64,000 bases of DNA from Amycolatopsis azurea DSM 43854 (GCF_001995215.1 NZ_MUXN01000021.1:1-64000), one strand, 5' to 3'; positions 9,171 to 18,546 are shown, numbered from the stretch's first letter. A program made the numbers and translations. Notes: a model not told the origin generated them from the letters alone.

Positions 9171-10385
9171 GTGAAGACGAACGCGGCGCCGCGGATGACC
9201 GCCGCCCTGGCCAACCGCGAGTTCCGCGCGCTCTGGCTCGCCGAGGTGCAGTCCCTCATCGGGGACCAGCTCACCATCGTCGCGCTGGCGATCCTCGTCT
9301 ACGACCGCACCGGCTCCGCGCTGCTGTCGGCGGTGGTCTACTCCCTGACCTTCCTGCCCGCGCTGGCCGGCGGTCTCGGCCTGTCGCAGCTGGCCGACCG
9401 CTATCCGAGGCGCACCGTCCTCGTCTACTCGTCGCTGATCCAAGCCGTCCTGATCGCGGTCATGGCGATCCCCGGCACCCCGCTCCCCCTGCTGTGCGGG
9501 CTGGTGGTGCTGGCCCGGCTGGCGAACGCGCCCGGCAACGCGGCGCAGAACGCGCTGACCCGCGAGGTCTTCACCGACGACGACCTCTATCTCAAGAGCC
9601 AGGACATCCGGGGCATCTCGACCAACACCGCCATGCTGCTCGGCCTGGCGGGCGGTGGTCTGCTGGTGTCACAGGTCGGCGCGAGCTGGGCGCTGGCCCT
9701 GGACGCCGCGACGTTCCTGCTGAGCGCGGCCGTGGTCCGCTTCGCCGTCTCGCGGCGGGCGGCGGCGTCCGACGGGAACGGCAGCTGGTTCGGCGCGGTG
9801 AAGCAGGTCTTCGGCAACCGTCATCTGCGGGTGCTGGTCTGGTTCTCGTGGCTGGTCGGCCTGGCCGTCATCCCCGAAGGGCTCGCCGCCCCGCTCGCTG
9901 CCGAGATGGGCGTGGGGAAACAGGCCGTTGGCTGGCTGCTGGCGGCCGACCCGCTGGGCTTCGTCGTCGGGGCGTTCCTGCTGTCCCGGTTCGTCTCCGC
10001 GGAACAACGAAGGAAGCTGCTCGGCGTGCTGGCGGCACTGCCGATGGTCGCGCTGATCGCCTTCGCGCTCAAACCGGGGCTGATCCCGGCATTGCTCCTG
10101 CTGGCCGCGGCGGGCGCCGCGGGGGCGTATCTGATCACGGTGAGCGCCACGTTCATCACCTGGGTCCCGAACGAGCTCCGGGGCGGCGCGGGCGGTGTCT
10201 ATCGCACGGGGTTGCGGGTTGCTCAGGGAATAGGGGCGGGACTCGGCGGGCTCGCCGCCGATCGGCTCGGGGCGGCGACCTCGGCCATCGCGCTGGCAGG
10301 CGTGGTCGGCCTGCTGCTGGCCGTACTGGTCGCGCTCAGCTGGGGGCACCTCAACGGATCCAGCCCGGAACCGTTGCTGTCATGA
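9171..10385 (+). CDS. Major facilitator superfamily efflux protein
   Basis: A 404-residue, 12-helix transporter of the MFS type with two six-helix halves. The loop between helices 2 and 3 reads LADRYPRRTVLV, the usual D-R-x-x-R-R motif A. The central loop carries RRAAASDGNGSWFGAVKQVFGNRH, typical of the EntS/MefA-like drug and siderophore exporters common in actinomycetes. GTG 9171 follows a GGGGGGAGG stretch; an ATG at 9198 is an alternative. The substrate cannot be read from sequence. It stands alone, divergent from the SDR. Confidence 0.87.
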   Translation: MKTNAAPRMTAALANREFRALWLAEVQSLIGDQLTIVALAILVYDRTGSALLSAVVYSLTFLPALAGGLGLSQLADRYPRRTVLVYSSLIQAVLIAVMAIPGTPLPLLCGLVVLARLANAPGNAAQNALTREVFTDDDLYLKSQDIRGISTNTAMLLGLAGGGLLVSQVGASWALALDAATFLLSAAVVRFAVSRRAAASDGNGSWFGAVKQVFGNRHLRVLVWFSWLVGLAVIPEGLAAPLAAEMGVGKQAVGWLLAADPLGFVVGAFLLSRFVSAEQRRKLLGVLAALPMVALIAFALKPGLIPALLLLAAAGAAGAYLITVSATFITWVPNELRGGAGGVYRTGLRVAQGIGAGLGGLAADRLGAATSAIALAGVVGLLLAVLVALSWGHLNGSSPEPLLS

Positions 10386-10825
10386 GGAATCCACACTGGA
10401 CGACCCCTGAGGCGGCACGGCCGCCCGGTGGGCTCGAACTCGGAAAACTCGACGGAACACTGCTTCCACACCTTGCTCTTCGGCAGCCGGGTGAAAAGAA
10501 ACGACTCTCGATCAGAAGTCACGGCTCGACATGGTCTGACACCTCCTGGGAACCTCGCTGCGAACTAATACCTTGTCCGGGCTCAGAAGTCACGGCTGGA
10601 CACTATCCGTCACCCCTTCCGTACCGCGTCTCGAAAAACATTCAGCCGTCAAGATCAGAAATCACGGGACACGATTGCCACCTCCGGACCGTGTTCGCGG
10701 GCACCCTCGCCGGTGTCGAACAACTGATGCGATGGGATGATACCGGCCGTGGAATACGAACGGTGTATCAGTCGGTACCGGTGAGATTACTCAACCGTGC
10801 CGTCCGCGCGGAAAAGAGGTAGCAA
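10386..10825. other. Non-coding gap before the GGDEF gene
   Basis: No gene is supported in these 440 bases, and base composition is less GC-rich than its surroundings. The main structure is three degenerate direct repeats at 10511-10546, 10582-10616 and 10654-10685 (listed separately). The last 150 bases should hold the promoter of the diguanylate cyclase gene. Confidence 0.5.
10511..10685. repeat. Three degenerate direct repeats with about 71-bp period
   Basis: The unit begins TCAGAAGTCACGGCT and continues with a GACA...CACC-like part. The three copies start at about 10512, 10583 and 10655. The second is the most similar to the first; the third has lost a few bases. Spacing is about 71-72 bases. 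Position upstream of the GGDEF gene makes a regulator-binding array possible, but a decayed tandem duplication fits equally well. Spacers are not unique-length, phage-like units, so this is not CRISPR. Confidence 0.55.
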
Positions 10826-12280
10826 TTGCCAGCCGAGACCGGCGACGGCCGCCAGCACGGCGACGGCACCGGCGACCTTGACGAGCGAGCGGCGGCGGCC
10901 GCCGCGGAGAGCGGCGTACCGGTGACCGAACGCGGGCAGGCAAGCCCGGAAGGTGACCAGGACGAGCCGCCGCAGCGCCATCCGTACGATCCCAGGGTGT
11001 GGGCGCTCTGGCAGCGGCCCAAGCGATTCATCGCGTTCCTTTTCGCGATGGAGGCCATCGGAATCGCGATCATGGTCTTCGCGACGATGAATTCCACGAA
11101 TCCGGGAAAAACAGACTGGGTCCGTTTCGCGATTCTCGCCGTCGGCGCGACGGCGCATATTCAGCTCACTCAGCGACAAGAGGAAAGGCGACGTGATCGC
11201 AGCCGTACGGTCCTGATCGACCTCACCGCGGTCTGGACATTTCCGGCCGCGGTCATCCTGCCGCTTTCACTGACGCTTTCCATCATCGCGCTCGTCCGGA
11301 TCCAGCATTGGTTCATCGCCCGGCGTCCGGCGCACAACTTCGTGTTCTCGTCAGTCACCCACGGTGTTTCGGTAACCTTGGCTTCGCTCACCTTCGCCGC
11401 GTTCGGACCGCATGAATGGGGACGGATTTCCGGCTGGGACACACTCGGCGAATTCGGCGTCCTGATCATCACCGGGATGGTCTTCGAAGCGGTGCAGATC
11501 GCCTACATCGGCGGCATCCTCGCGATCGGCTCGCCGAAGCGGCCGTCGATGTCGACCGTGCTCGGCAACGCGGCGGACAACCTGCTGGAGGCCATCACGA
11601 TCGGCCTCGGCGCGGTCACCGCGGTACTACTGTTGATCATGCCGCCGATGGTGATCGTGATGGCCGTGGTGACGGTGGTGTTCAATCGCCTCGCCGAGAT
11701 CGACCAACTGCAAAACGACGCGCGGACGGACCCGAAAACCGGTGTTCTGAACATGCGCGGATGGTCGGAGTCGGCCGATCGGGCGCTCGGAAGGACCGCC
11801 CGATCGGACGACAACCTGGCACTTCTGATGATTGATCTCGACCACTTCAAGTGGATTAACGACACTTATGGACACCCCGCGGGCGACGACGTCCTCCGTG
11901 ATGTGGCACAGAAATTGGACGAGGTCACCCGGCCCGCCGACGTCATCGGCCGGTTCGGCGGCGAGGAATTCCTCGTGCTTCTCCCCGATATCGACGAAAC
12001 GGCGGCGAAACTGGCCGCCGAGCGAGTGCGCAGCGCTATCGCCGAACTGCATATAGTGACTACCGACAAACGGGGCAGCCGCGTCACCATCTCGGGCCGG
12101 ACCACCTCGATCGGGGCCGCGCTGTTCCCTCGTCACGGTGAATCACTGGAGGAACTCCTGCACGCCTCCGACGCCGCCGTTTACGTGGCGAAGGAGAACG
12201 GCCGGAACCAGGTGCGATTCGCCCAGGACGTGGAACGGCCTGCTCCTCCTCCCCCAGCCATCGGGCCACCCGGTGGGTGA
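10826..12280 (+). CDS. Membrane-bound diguanylate cyclase (GGDEF)
   Basis: A 484-residue protein. A hydrophilic N-terminus of about 65 residues precedes a membrane domain of about seven to eight helices (about 70-305) and a C-terminal GGDEF domain (about 315-470). The active-site loop is intact as FGGEEFLVLLP, and LLMIDLDHFKWINDTYGHPAGDDVL carries the metal and GTP contacts, so c-di-GMP synthesis is likely. No RxxD inhibitory site is obvious. No EAL or HD-GYP domain is fused. TTG 10826 has AAGAGG upstream. It is followed 54 bases later by the phospholipase fusion gene on the same strand, so the two could share a transcript. Confidence 0.9.
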   Translation: MPAETGDGRQHGDGTGDLDERAAAAAAESGVPVTERGQASPEGDQDEPPQRHPYDPRVWALWQRPKRFIAFLFAMEAIGIAIMVFATMNSTNPGKTDWVRFAILAVGATAHIQLTQRQEERRRDRSRTVLIDLTAVWTFPAAVILPLSLTLSIIALVRIQHWFIARRPAHNFVFSSVTHGVSVTLASLTFAAFGPHEWGRISGWDTLGEFGVLIITGMVFEAVQIAYIGGILAIGSPKRPSMSTVLGNAADNLLEAITIGLGAVTAVLLLIMPPMVIVMAVVTVVFNRLAEIDQLQNDARTDPKTGVLNMRGWSESADRALGRTARSDDNLALLMIDLDHFKWINDTYGHPAGDDVLRDVAQKLDEVTRPADVIGRFGGEEFLVLLPDIDETAAKLAAERVRSAIAELHIVTTDKRGSRVTISGRTTSIGAALFPRHGESLEELLHASDAAVYVAKENGRNQVRFAQDVERPAPPPPAIGPPGG

Positions 12281-12334
12281 ACCCGGGGGTTATCCGGATG
12301 TCGGCCCCGATCGGCGGATGGCACCCTGGACGCC

Positions 12335-14497
12335 ATGCCAGCGACAGCCGAAGCCGACGGCCAGCCTGCCCGGATCCGGCGTCCCTGGTCGACTTCCGGT
12401 TGGTTGTTGCTGGTCACGGTCCTGGTGTTCGGCTTCGGCCTGATCGCGTCGCGGCCCGCGTCGCCGCCGGACCTGGGGCCACCGACGGGGGACATTCTCG
12501 CCGCCCAGAACGCGGTCGACGCGCTGGTGCGGCCGGGCCCGGTCGAGAACGTCATCGCCGAACTGCCCGCCGACTTCACCGCGGTCAGCGGGATCACCCC
12601 GGGTGTGATGACGGCCCGCGACGGCACCGTGCGCGCCGTCCACACCGACGGCGGCTGCTCGGCGCCCTGGGGCGACGACAACACCAAATGGGACTACGCG
12701 ATCCCGTGCAAGGCCCACGACCTGGGCTACGACATCCTCCGCTACGCCGAACGCAAGGGGCACCCGCTCGGCCAGGAGGCCAGGGCGTCGCTCGACGACC
12801 GGCTCTCGGCCGACATGCACAACGCCTGCGTCATCAACCCGATGGACTCGCGCGGCACCTGCGACGTCGTCGCCTCTCTCTACACCGCCGGTCTCGTGCT
12901 CAACTCCTGGCACCAGCGCTGGGGGCCGCCGATCGGTGACCCGGTGGGCCCGATGATCGTCGGCGTGCTGGTGATCGGCGCGCTGCTGGTGTTCCGCCTC
13001 CGCGGCTGGGTCCGCACCCGCCGGACCGCCGTCACCCTTCCCCGCGAACCGCGTCCGGTGGCCCCGGTCGGCCGGTGGGCGATGCTCGGGGTCGCCGGGG
13101 TCGTGCTGATGCTGCTCGGCGAATCCGCCGTCGCGCTCGTGCACTGGGCGGGCGTCCCGGAGCGGTCGTTGTGGCCGTTCACCTGGCTCGCGCAGCTCTG
13201 TCCGCTGATCTTCTTCGCGGTGGGCCGGATCAACGAGGCCGGCTGGCGGTCGATCCGCGCGTCCGGCGGACGCTATCCGCAGTACCTCGCCGACCGCGCG
13301 AGCCCGCTCCTGCGTCCGGCGCTGATCTTCGCCGTCGTCGCGCTGGTCGTCCCGCTCGCGCTGGAGGTGCTGGGGATCCCGACCGGGACCAACGCCACCG
13401 TCATGCGGATCGCGCTGCATCCGCTCTGGCTGCTCGGTGTCTTCCTGCTGACCGTCGTCCTCGCGCCGGCGCTGCTGGCGCTGTATCGCCGGACGCGCAC
13501 CGCCTCCGTCGCCGGGCTGCTGGCCTTGACCCTGGCGAGCGAAGCCGCGGCGCAGTGGTCCGGCTCGGCCATCCCGCGCTACGCCGAGACGTTGTTCCTC
13601 GCCCTGTTCGTCCAGCAGCTGGCGTTCGCCCACGCCGACGGCGTCCGCCTGCCGCGCGGCGTCCTCGTGGCGACGGCGTTCACCGGCGTGGCCGGGCTGG
13701 GCCTCGCGGTAGCCGTGCGCGGCGAAGGGCCGATGCTGCTCGGCGGCCCCGGCGCCCCGGCCGCGTTGTCGGGCCCGCCGTGGGGCGTGCTCCTGCTGGG
13801 CCTGGTCCAGCTCGCGCTCCTCGGCCTGCTCGCGCGGCCGCTGGCCCGGCTCGGCGGACGCCCCGCGATCGCCGCCACCGCCCGGCTCGTCCTGCGCGCC
13901 CCGATGAGCCTCTACCTCGGCTTCCTGTCCGCGATGCTGCTGCTCGTGGCGGTCGTCTACCTGCCGGGCCCGCTCGTGGACGGGCTCAGCTGGCTGGCCA
14001 GGCCGAGGGTCCTGCTCGCGCTCGCCCTGCTGGCCGTGCCCGCGGTGCTCGTCTTCTGGTGGTTCGAGCGTCATTCGGGACCTCAGCAGCGCGCGGTCGA
14101 CGAGCCGGGCCTGCGCGCCGCGGTGTTCTGCCGCGCGGCGGCGACGGTCGGGATGGCGTACGCGATGCTCGGCGTGTTCGGGTTCGCGCTGACCCGGTTC
14201 GGGGGCGCGTCGGCCGACGCCGACCTTCTCGGGATCCGGTTCGGACCGGTCCAGAGCCTGGTCAACCTGCTGCTCGGGGTGTATCTGCTGCACACCGTGC
14301 GGAACGGCACCAGCCGGATGACCGGGACCTGGCTGGTCTGCGCGGTCGCGTGCGCGCCGCCGCTGATGGGCGCCCTCGACGGGAAGCACGTCAGCGCCGC
14401 CTCGGTCGCGCTGCCGGTCGCGACGATCGTCGTCGCGATGCTCGCGGCGGCCGCCACGCTGGTCCCGGCCCGCGCCGCCCGGCGTGTCCTGTCCTGA
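12335..14497 (+). CDS. Phospholipase A2 domain fused to a polytopic membrane domain
   Basis: A 720-residue protein. One anchor helix (about 21-38) is followed by an outward-facing domain (about 50-190) of the prokaryotic phospholipase A2 type: CSAPWGDDNTKWDYAIPCKAHDLGYD has the His-Asp catalytic pair plus Asp and Gly for calcium. Paired Cys residues recur in HNACVIN and TCDVV. About 500 residues with roughly twelve hydrophobic helices follow; this part resembles acyltransferase-3-like membrane domains, but I see no decisive catalytic motif. The enzyme would release fatty acid from the sn-2 position at the outer membrane face. Known bacterial PLA2s are short secreted proteins, so the fusion is unusual. 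Confidence 0.75.
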   Translation: MPATAEADGQPARIRRPWSTSGWLLLVTVLVFGFGLIASRPASPPDLGPPTGDILAAQNAVDALVRPGPVENVIAELPADFTAVSGITPGVMTARDGTVRAVHTDGGCSAPWGDDNTKWDYAIPCKAHDLGYDILRYAERKGHPLGQEARASLDDRLSADMHNACVINPMDSRGTCDVVASLYTAGLVLNSWHQRWGPPIGDPVGPMIVGVLVIGALLVFRLRGWVRTRRTAVTLPREPRPVAPVGRWAMLGVAGVVLMLLGESAVALVHWAGVPERSLWPFTWLAQLCPLIFFAVGRINEAGWRSIRASGGRYPQYLADRASPLLRPALIFAVVALVVPLALEVLGIPTGTNATVMRIALHPLWLLGVFLLTVVLAPALLALYRRTRTASVAGLLALTLASEAAAQWSGSAIPRYAETLFLALFVQQLAFAHADGVRLPRGVLVATAFTGVAGLGLAVAVRGEGPMLLGGPGAPAALSGPPWGVLLLGLVQLALLGLLARPLARLGGRPAIAATARLVLRAPMSLYLGFLSAMLLLVAVVYLPGPLVDGLSWLARPRVLLALALLAVPAVLVFWWFERHSGPQQRAVDEPGLRAAVFCRAAATVGMAYAMLGVFGFALTRFGGASADADLLGIRFGPVQSLVNLLLGVYLLHTVRNGTSRMTGTWLVCAVACAPPLMGALDGKHVSAASVALPVATIVVAMLAAAATLVPARAARRVLS

Positions 14498-14658
14498 TCC
14501 ATGCGGCGCTGACCAGGCGATCTCCGTACGATTGAGGCGAAACCGGTGGTGCGTGCCACATCTTCGGGGGGATGTGTAATCCTGCGACAACCCGCAACAG
14601 GCACCATGCGTCCCTTGAGAAGACCGTCGACCGGTAACGACCAGAAGGAGCAGACCGC

Positions 14659-16287
14659 GTGGAGTACCCGCCTCGGAATGGGTATGGGGATCGACGTCCC
14701 GCCCGGCCTAGGCAGGACGCGCCCGGACGCGTTCCTTCCCGCCCGGCCCCGCCTCGTGGCGCCCGCCCGGCGCCCGCCCGCCAGGCCGCGGAACCGCCGC
14801 CCCGGCGGCCGGAACCCCGGCGTGCCCCGCGACGGTCGTTCCGCGGGCCCAAGATCGCGCTGGTCCTCGTCTCGTTGCTGGTGATGGGCCTGACCGGGTA
14901 CGCGTGGGCCGCGATGGACGGCTTGACCTTCGCGAACGTCGGCATCGGCGCCGACGAGGGCGAGAAGCCCGCCGACGGCGCCCGCGACATCCTGCTCGTC
15001 GGCCTCGACAGCCGCACGGACGCGCAGGGCAACCCGCTGTCCAAGGAGGTCCTCGCCCAGCTGCGCGCCGGGCAGGCCGACGGCGAGCTGAACACCGACT
15101 CGCTGATCTTCGTGCACATCCCGAACGACGGCTCGAAGGCCGTCGCGATCTCGCTGCCGCGCGACTCCTATGTCGACATTCCCGGCGGTTTCGGCAAGCA
15201 CAAGATCAACTCGGCGTACGCCAGGGCGATGCTCGACGAGCGCAAGAAGCAGCAGGAGAACGGCGTCTCCGACCCGAAGGAGCTCGACCAGAAGGCCAAC
15301 GAGGCCGGGGCGAAGACGCTGATCAAGACGGTCGAGCAGCTGACCGGCTCGACCATCGACAACTACGCCGCCATCAACCTGCTGGGCTTCAGCGAGATCA
15401 CCCAGGCCATCGGCGGCGTCGACGTCTGCCTCAACGACGACGTCAACGACCAGTTCTCCGGCGCGAAGTTCACCAAGGGCCCGCACACCATCTCCGGGGT
15501 GGAGGCGCTCGGCTTCGTCCGGCAGCGCCACGGGCTGCCGCGCGGCGACCTCGACCGCGTCGTCCGGCAGCAGGTGTTCATGGCCGGGATGGCGCGGAAG
15601 GTGCTCTCGGCGGGCACGCTCGCGAACCCGGGCAAGCTCAACGACCTGATCGCCGCGATCAAGAAGTCGGTCGTGCTCAACCAGAACTGGGACATCTTCG
15701 GCTTCGCGCAGCAGATGAAGGGCCTCACCGGCGGGCAGCTCGAGTTCCGGACGATCCCGGTCGTCAACATCGAGTACAAGACCCCGAACGACGGCGTCGC
15801 CATCCAGGTCGACCCCAAAGAGGTCAAGAACTTCGTCCAGGGGCTCGCCGGCCCGCAGCCCGGAGAGCAGCCGCCGCCGTCCGCCGAATCGCCCAACAAG
15901 GCGATCACGGTCGACGTCCGCAACTCCACGCCTCGCGACGGGCTCGCCTCGACGGTGCTGAAGCAGCTCGTCGACAAGGGCTTCACCGCGGGGGACACGG
16001 CCACCGCGACCGCGCGCAAGAAGACGGTGGTCTGGGTCGCCAAGGGCGAGAAGGCGGCGGGCCAGGCGGTCGCCGCCGAGCTCGGTGGCGACCCGACGGT
16101 CCAAGAGGACAAGAGCGTCGAAGCCGGGCACGTGATGGTCTTCCTCGGCTCGGACTTCAAGACACCGAGCGGCGCGGAGGGCTCCGGCTCCTCGCAGAAC
16201 GCCGCCGGTTCGCAGGCCGCCGTCCCCACGACCGAGCAGTCCGGCGAGAAGCCGATCACCGCCGAAGGCGTGCCCTGCGTCAACTGA
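14659..16287 (+). CDS. LytR-CpsA-Psr (LCP) family cell-wall glycopolymer ligase
   Basis: A 542-residue LCP protein that would attach arabinogalactan or another glycopolymer to peptidoglycan outside the membrane. It has a Pro/Arg-rich cytoplasmic N-terminus (1-65), one helix at about 67-85, the LCP core at about 110-330, and a LytR_C domain at about 415-495. Key motifs are ILLVGLDSRTD, TDSLIFVHIP, ISLPRDSYVDIPG and FVRQRHGLPRGDLDRVVRQQ, which carry the Arg and Asp residues that bind the polyprenyl pyrophosphate and magnesium. GTG 14659 has AAGGAG upstream. It is probably monocistronic. Confidence 0.93.
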   Translation: MEYPPRNGYGDRRPARPRQDAPGRVPSRPAPPRGARPAPARQAAEPPPRRPEPRRAPRRSFRGPKIALVLVSLLVMGLTGYAWAAMDGLTFANVGIGADEGEKPADGARDILLVGLDSRTDAQGNPLSKEVLAQLRAGQADGELNTDSLIFVHIPNDGSKAVAISLPRDSYVDIPGGFGKHKINSAYARAMLDERKKQQENGVSDPKELDQKANEAGAKTLIKTVEQLTGSTIDNYAAINLLGFSEITQAIGGVDVCLNDDVNDQFSGAKFTKGPHTISGVEALGFVRQRHGLPRGDLDRVVRQQVFMAGMARKVLSAGTLANPGKLNDLIAAIKKSVVLNQNWDIFGFAQQMKGLTGGQLEFRTIPVVNIEYKTPNDGVAIQVDPKEVKNFVQGLAGPQPGEQPPPSAESPNKAITVDVRNSTPRDGLASTVLKQLVDKGFTAGDTATATARKKTVVWVAKGEKAAGQAVAAELGGDPTVQEDKSVEAGHVMVFLGSDFKTPSGAEGSGSSQNAAGSQAAVPTTEQSGEKPITAEGVPCVN

Positions 16288-16472
16288 CGCGCCCTCGGAG
16301 CTGGATTTCTTCACCCGTTCGGCCCAGCAGGCCAAAATCGGTATGAAAAGCACCCCCGAAACCGCGTAAGAGCGGGCGACCTGCCGACTTTCATACACGT
16401 GAGTGCGCTCGTACCGCTTTTTGTCACAGGGAACGAGCCGGTGGAGAAGGTTGGCAAGGCAGGGGATGGGGA

Positions 16473-16943
16473 GTGCTGATCGACGCTGAGAGCTATCAGC
16501 GGATACTCGGAGACGAGCTCCGCAAGCTCCGCCGTAAACGTGGCTGGACACGCAAGGAACTGAACCAGCATCTGCAGAGCGAGATCTCGCTCCAGACGCT
16601 GGCGACCTACGAGCTGGGCACCCGCCACTGTTCGGTGGTGCGGCTGGTCGAACTGTGCGTCGCGATGGACGAGCTGCCACAGGATCTGCTGGCCAAGGTG
16701 CACCGCCGGGTGTTCGTGGACGAACCCGGCCGGGTCCGGGTCGACCTGCGCCTGGTGATCAAGGACGACCAGGAAGAGCTGCTCCCCCTGCGCCGGTGGG
16801 CCGACGACCGGCTCAAACGGTCGGGCGACAACGGCTCCGCCGAGGTCCATCTCGACTTCTCGGCGCTGGAGCGGATGGCCGAACTCTGTGGCATCCCCAC
16901 CGTCGATCTCATCGGAAGGCTTCGCCGGCTCAACCCCTCATGA
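16473..16943 (+). CDS. XRE-type helix-turn-helix regulator
   Basis: A 156-residue protein. Residues about 8-65 form an XRE helix-turn-helix: LGDELRKLRRKRGWTRKELNQHL, then SLQTLATYELGTRHCSVVRLVELC. The C-terminal half (FVDEPGRVRVDLRLVIKDDQEELLPLRRWADDRL) resembles the short ligand-less tails of actinomycete BldD-like or cell-division regulators, but no specific group is claimed. GTG 16473 follows GGGGATGGGG. It ends before a hairpin of the GTCCGTGAAGG family shared with the converging monooxygenase gene. The target is unknown. Confidence 0.8.
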   Translation: MLIDAESYQRILGDELRKLRRKRGWTRKELNQHLQSEISLQTLATYELGTRHCSVVRLVELCVAMDELPQDLLAKVHRRVFVDEPGRVRVDLRLVIKDDQEELLPLRRWADDRLKRSGDNGSAEVHLDFSALERMAELCGIPTVDLIGRLRRLNPS

Positions 16944-16957
16944 GCGCGGCGTTCCCC

Positions 16958-16999
16958 GGTCCGTGAAGGCCATGCCCCCCATCTTGGCTTTCACGGACC
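16958..16999. repeat. Degenerate GTCCGTGAA-family hairpin in a convergent gap
   Basis: Arms of 15 bases (16958-16972 and 16985-16999) pair with one mismatch around a 12-base loop. The outermost GGTCCGTGAA matches the GTCCGTGAAGG family, whereas the inner arm differs. It lies between the stops of two converging genes and is a plausible bidirectional terminator. Confidence 0.75.
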
Positions 17000-17009
17000 C
17001 TCCCCTCTT

Positions 17010-18470
17010 TCAGCCGAGGAGTTCGTAGTCCTCGCGCTTCACCTGGCGGGTGTCCAGCCAGTACCGCCAGGTGAAGCCCGGCCAGATCGTGCGGTTGACG
17101 CCCTTCGCGTCCAGGTACCAGCTCTTGCAGCCGCCCTGGGTCCAGATGCCCTTGGCGAGTTTGCGCTGGATCTCGCCGTTGAACCGCTCCTGCGCCTCCG
17201 GCCGCGGGTCGAGCGCCTTGCCCCGCGCGAGCCGCAGCGCCTGCGCGACGTAGGAGATCTGCGCCTCGATCATGAACACCACGGAGTTGTGCCCCAGCCC
17301 GGTGTTCGGGCCGAGCAGGAAGAACAGGTTCGGGAAGCCGGACACGGTGATGCCCTGGTAGGTCCGCATGCCCTCGGCCGCCCACTCCTTGCCGAGGTTG
17401 CGCCCGTCGCGGCCGATGATCTCCAGATCGTCGAAGGCGTCCGTGACGTGGAAACCGGTGCCGTAGATGATCGCGTCGACCTCGTGCTCGACGCCGGCGC
17501 CATCGACGACGCTGTGCTCGCGGACCTCTTTCACGCCGTCGGTGACGACATCGACGTTGTCCCGCGCGAGTGCCGGGTAGTAGTCGTTGGAGACCAGGAC
17601 CCGCTTGCAGCCCATGGTGTAGTCCGGCGTCAGCTTCCGGCGCAGCTCGGGATCCTTGACGCTCTTGAAGATGTTGCGCCGCGCGATGCGCTGGCCGATC
17701 TTCATGACCCACGGCTGCCCGTTGAAGCCGATCGCGCGGGCTTCGAGGCCCCAGTAGAGGACGTTGCGGACGGCCCGCTGAAGCAGCGGCACCGAGGCGA
17801 ACGCCTTCTGCAGCGCTGCCGGCATCTCGCGGTCCGGTTTCGGCATGATCCACGGCGGGGTCCGCTGGAAGAGCGTCAGCTCGGCGACGTCCTTCGCGAT
17901 CCGCGGCACGAACTGGATCGCGCTCGCGCCGGTGCCGACGACGGCGACCCGCTTGCCCGCCAGGTCGTAGTCGTGTTCCCACTGCGCGGAGTGGAACGCG
18001 CGGCCCTTGAAGCGCTCGATGCCGGGCAGCTTCGGGATCTGCGGCAGGTGCAGCGCGCCGACCCCGGCGACCAGCGCGGGCGCGACGAACTCCTCGCCCG
18101 ATTTCGACGCGACGTGCCAGCGGTTCTCGTCGGCGTCCCAGCGGGCGCCGGTCATCTCCTGACCGAAGCGGATGAAGCGGTGGAGGTCGTACTTCGCGGC
18201 GACGTCGCGCATGTAGCGCCAGATCTCCGGTTGCGGCGAATACGCCCGGGACCAGCCGGGGTTCTGCTCGAACGAGAACGAGTACATGTGCGAGGGGATG
18301 TCGCAGGCGCAGCCGGGGTAGGTGTTGTCCCGCCACGTGCCGCCCACGTCGTCGGCCTTCTCCAGGATGACGAAGTCCTCGCGGCCCTCTTTCCGCAGCT
18401 GGATGGCCATGCCGAGCCCGGAGAAGCCGGTTCCGACGATGACGACACCGGCCTCGGTGCGGTTGCCCAT
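17010..18470 (-). CDS. Flavin-containing monooxygenase of Baeyer-Villiger type
   Basis: A 486-residue FAD and NADPH enzyme. The first Rossmann motif is VVIVGTGFSGLGMAIQL near residue 9. The second is VAVVGTGASAIQFVP near residue 175. The fingerprint FKGRAFHSAQW (F-x-G-x3-H-x3-W) is just before it and is typical of Baeyer-Villiger monooxygenases that insert oxygen next to a carbonyl. GGTWRDNTYPGCACDIPSHMYSFSF is a conserved early segment. ATG 18470 is used. It is divergent from a TetR gene 76 bases away, whose product is the likely repressor, so the substrate may be an inducible ketone, steroid or alkane derivative. Confidence 0.9.
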   Translation of the reverse strand: MGNRTEAGVVIVGTGFSGLGMAIQLRKEGREDFVILEKADDVGGTWRDNTYPGCACDIPSHMYSFSFEQNPGWSRAYSPQPEIWRYMRDVAAKYDLHRFIRFGQEMTGARWDADENRWHVASKSGEEFVAPALVAGVGALHLPQIPKLPGIERFKGRAFHSAQWEHDYDLAGKRVAVVGTGASAIQFVPRIAKDVAELTLFQRTPPWIMPKPDREMPAALQKAFASVPLLQRAVRNVLYWGLEARAIGFNGQPWVMKIGQRIARRNIFKSVKDPELRRKLTPDYTMGCKRVLVSNDYYPALARDNVDVVTDGVKEVREHSVVDGAGVEHEVDAIIYGTGFHVTDAFDDLEIIGRDGRNLGKEWAAEGMRTYQGITVSGFPNLFFLLGPNTGLGHNSVVFMIEAQISYVAQALRLARGKALDPRPEAQERFNGEIQRKLAKGIWTQGGCKSWYLDAKGVNRTIWPGFTWRYWLDTRQVKREDYELLG

Positions 18471-18510
18471 GACCCGACCTCTCGTTCGCGTTACCTGTTA
18501 CCGGGAGTTC

Positions 18511-18528
18511 ACCTTACTCGAAGTAGGT
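18511..18528. promoter_or_regulatory. Likely TetR operator between monooxygenase and TetR genes
   Basis: An imperfect palindrome, ACCTTACTCGAAGTAGGT, sits midway between the two divergent starts. It lies within a longer stretch with repeated TTACC words (18490-18533). A TAGAGT -10-like hexamer follows at 18538-18543, just before the TetR start. This is the expected place for an autoregulatory operator controlling both genes. Confidence 0.55.
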
Positions 18529-18546
18529 TACCTTCGGTAGAGTGTT

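Noticed and set aside
10511-10685. Possible CRISPR array
   Set aside because: Only three degenerate copies, spacers vary from promoter-like to unrelated, and no cas genes are in the window.
12290-14590. Long minus-strand ORF opposite the phospholipase fusion
   Set aside because: It is a low-complexity Arg/Asp-rich antisense frame; the plus-strand frame has a coherent PLA2 motif and membrane helices.
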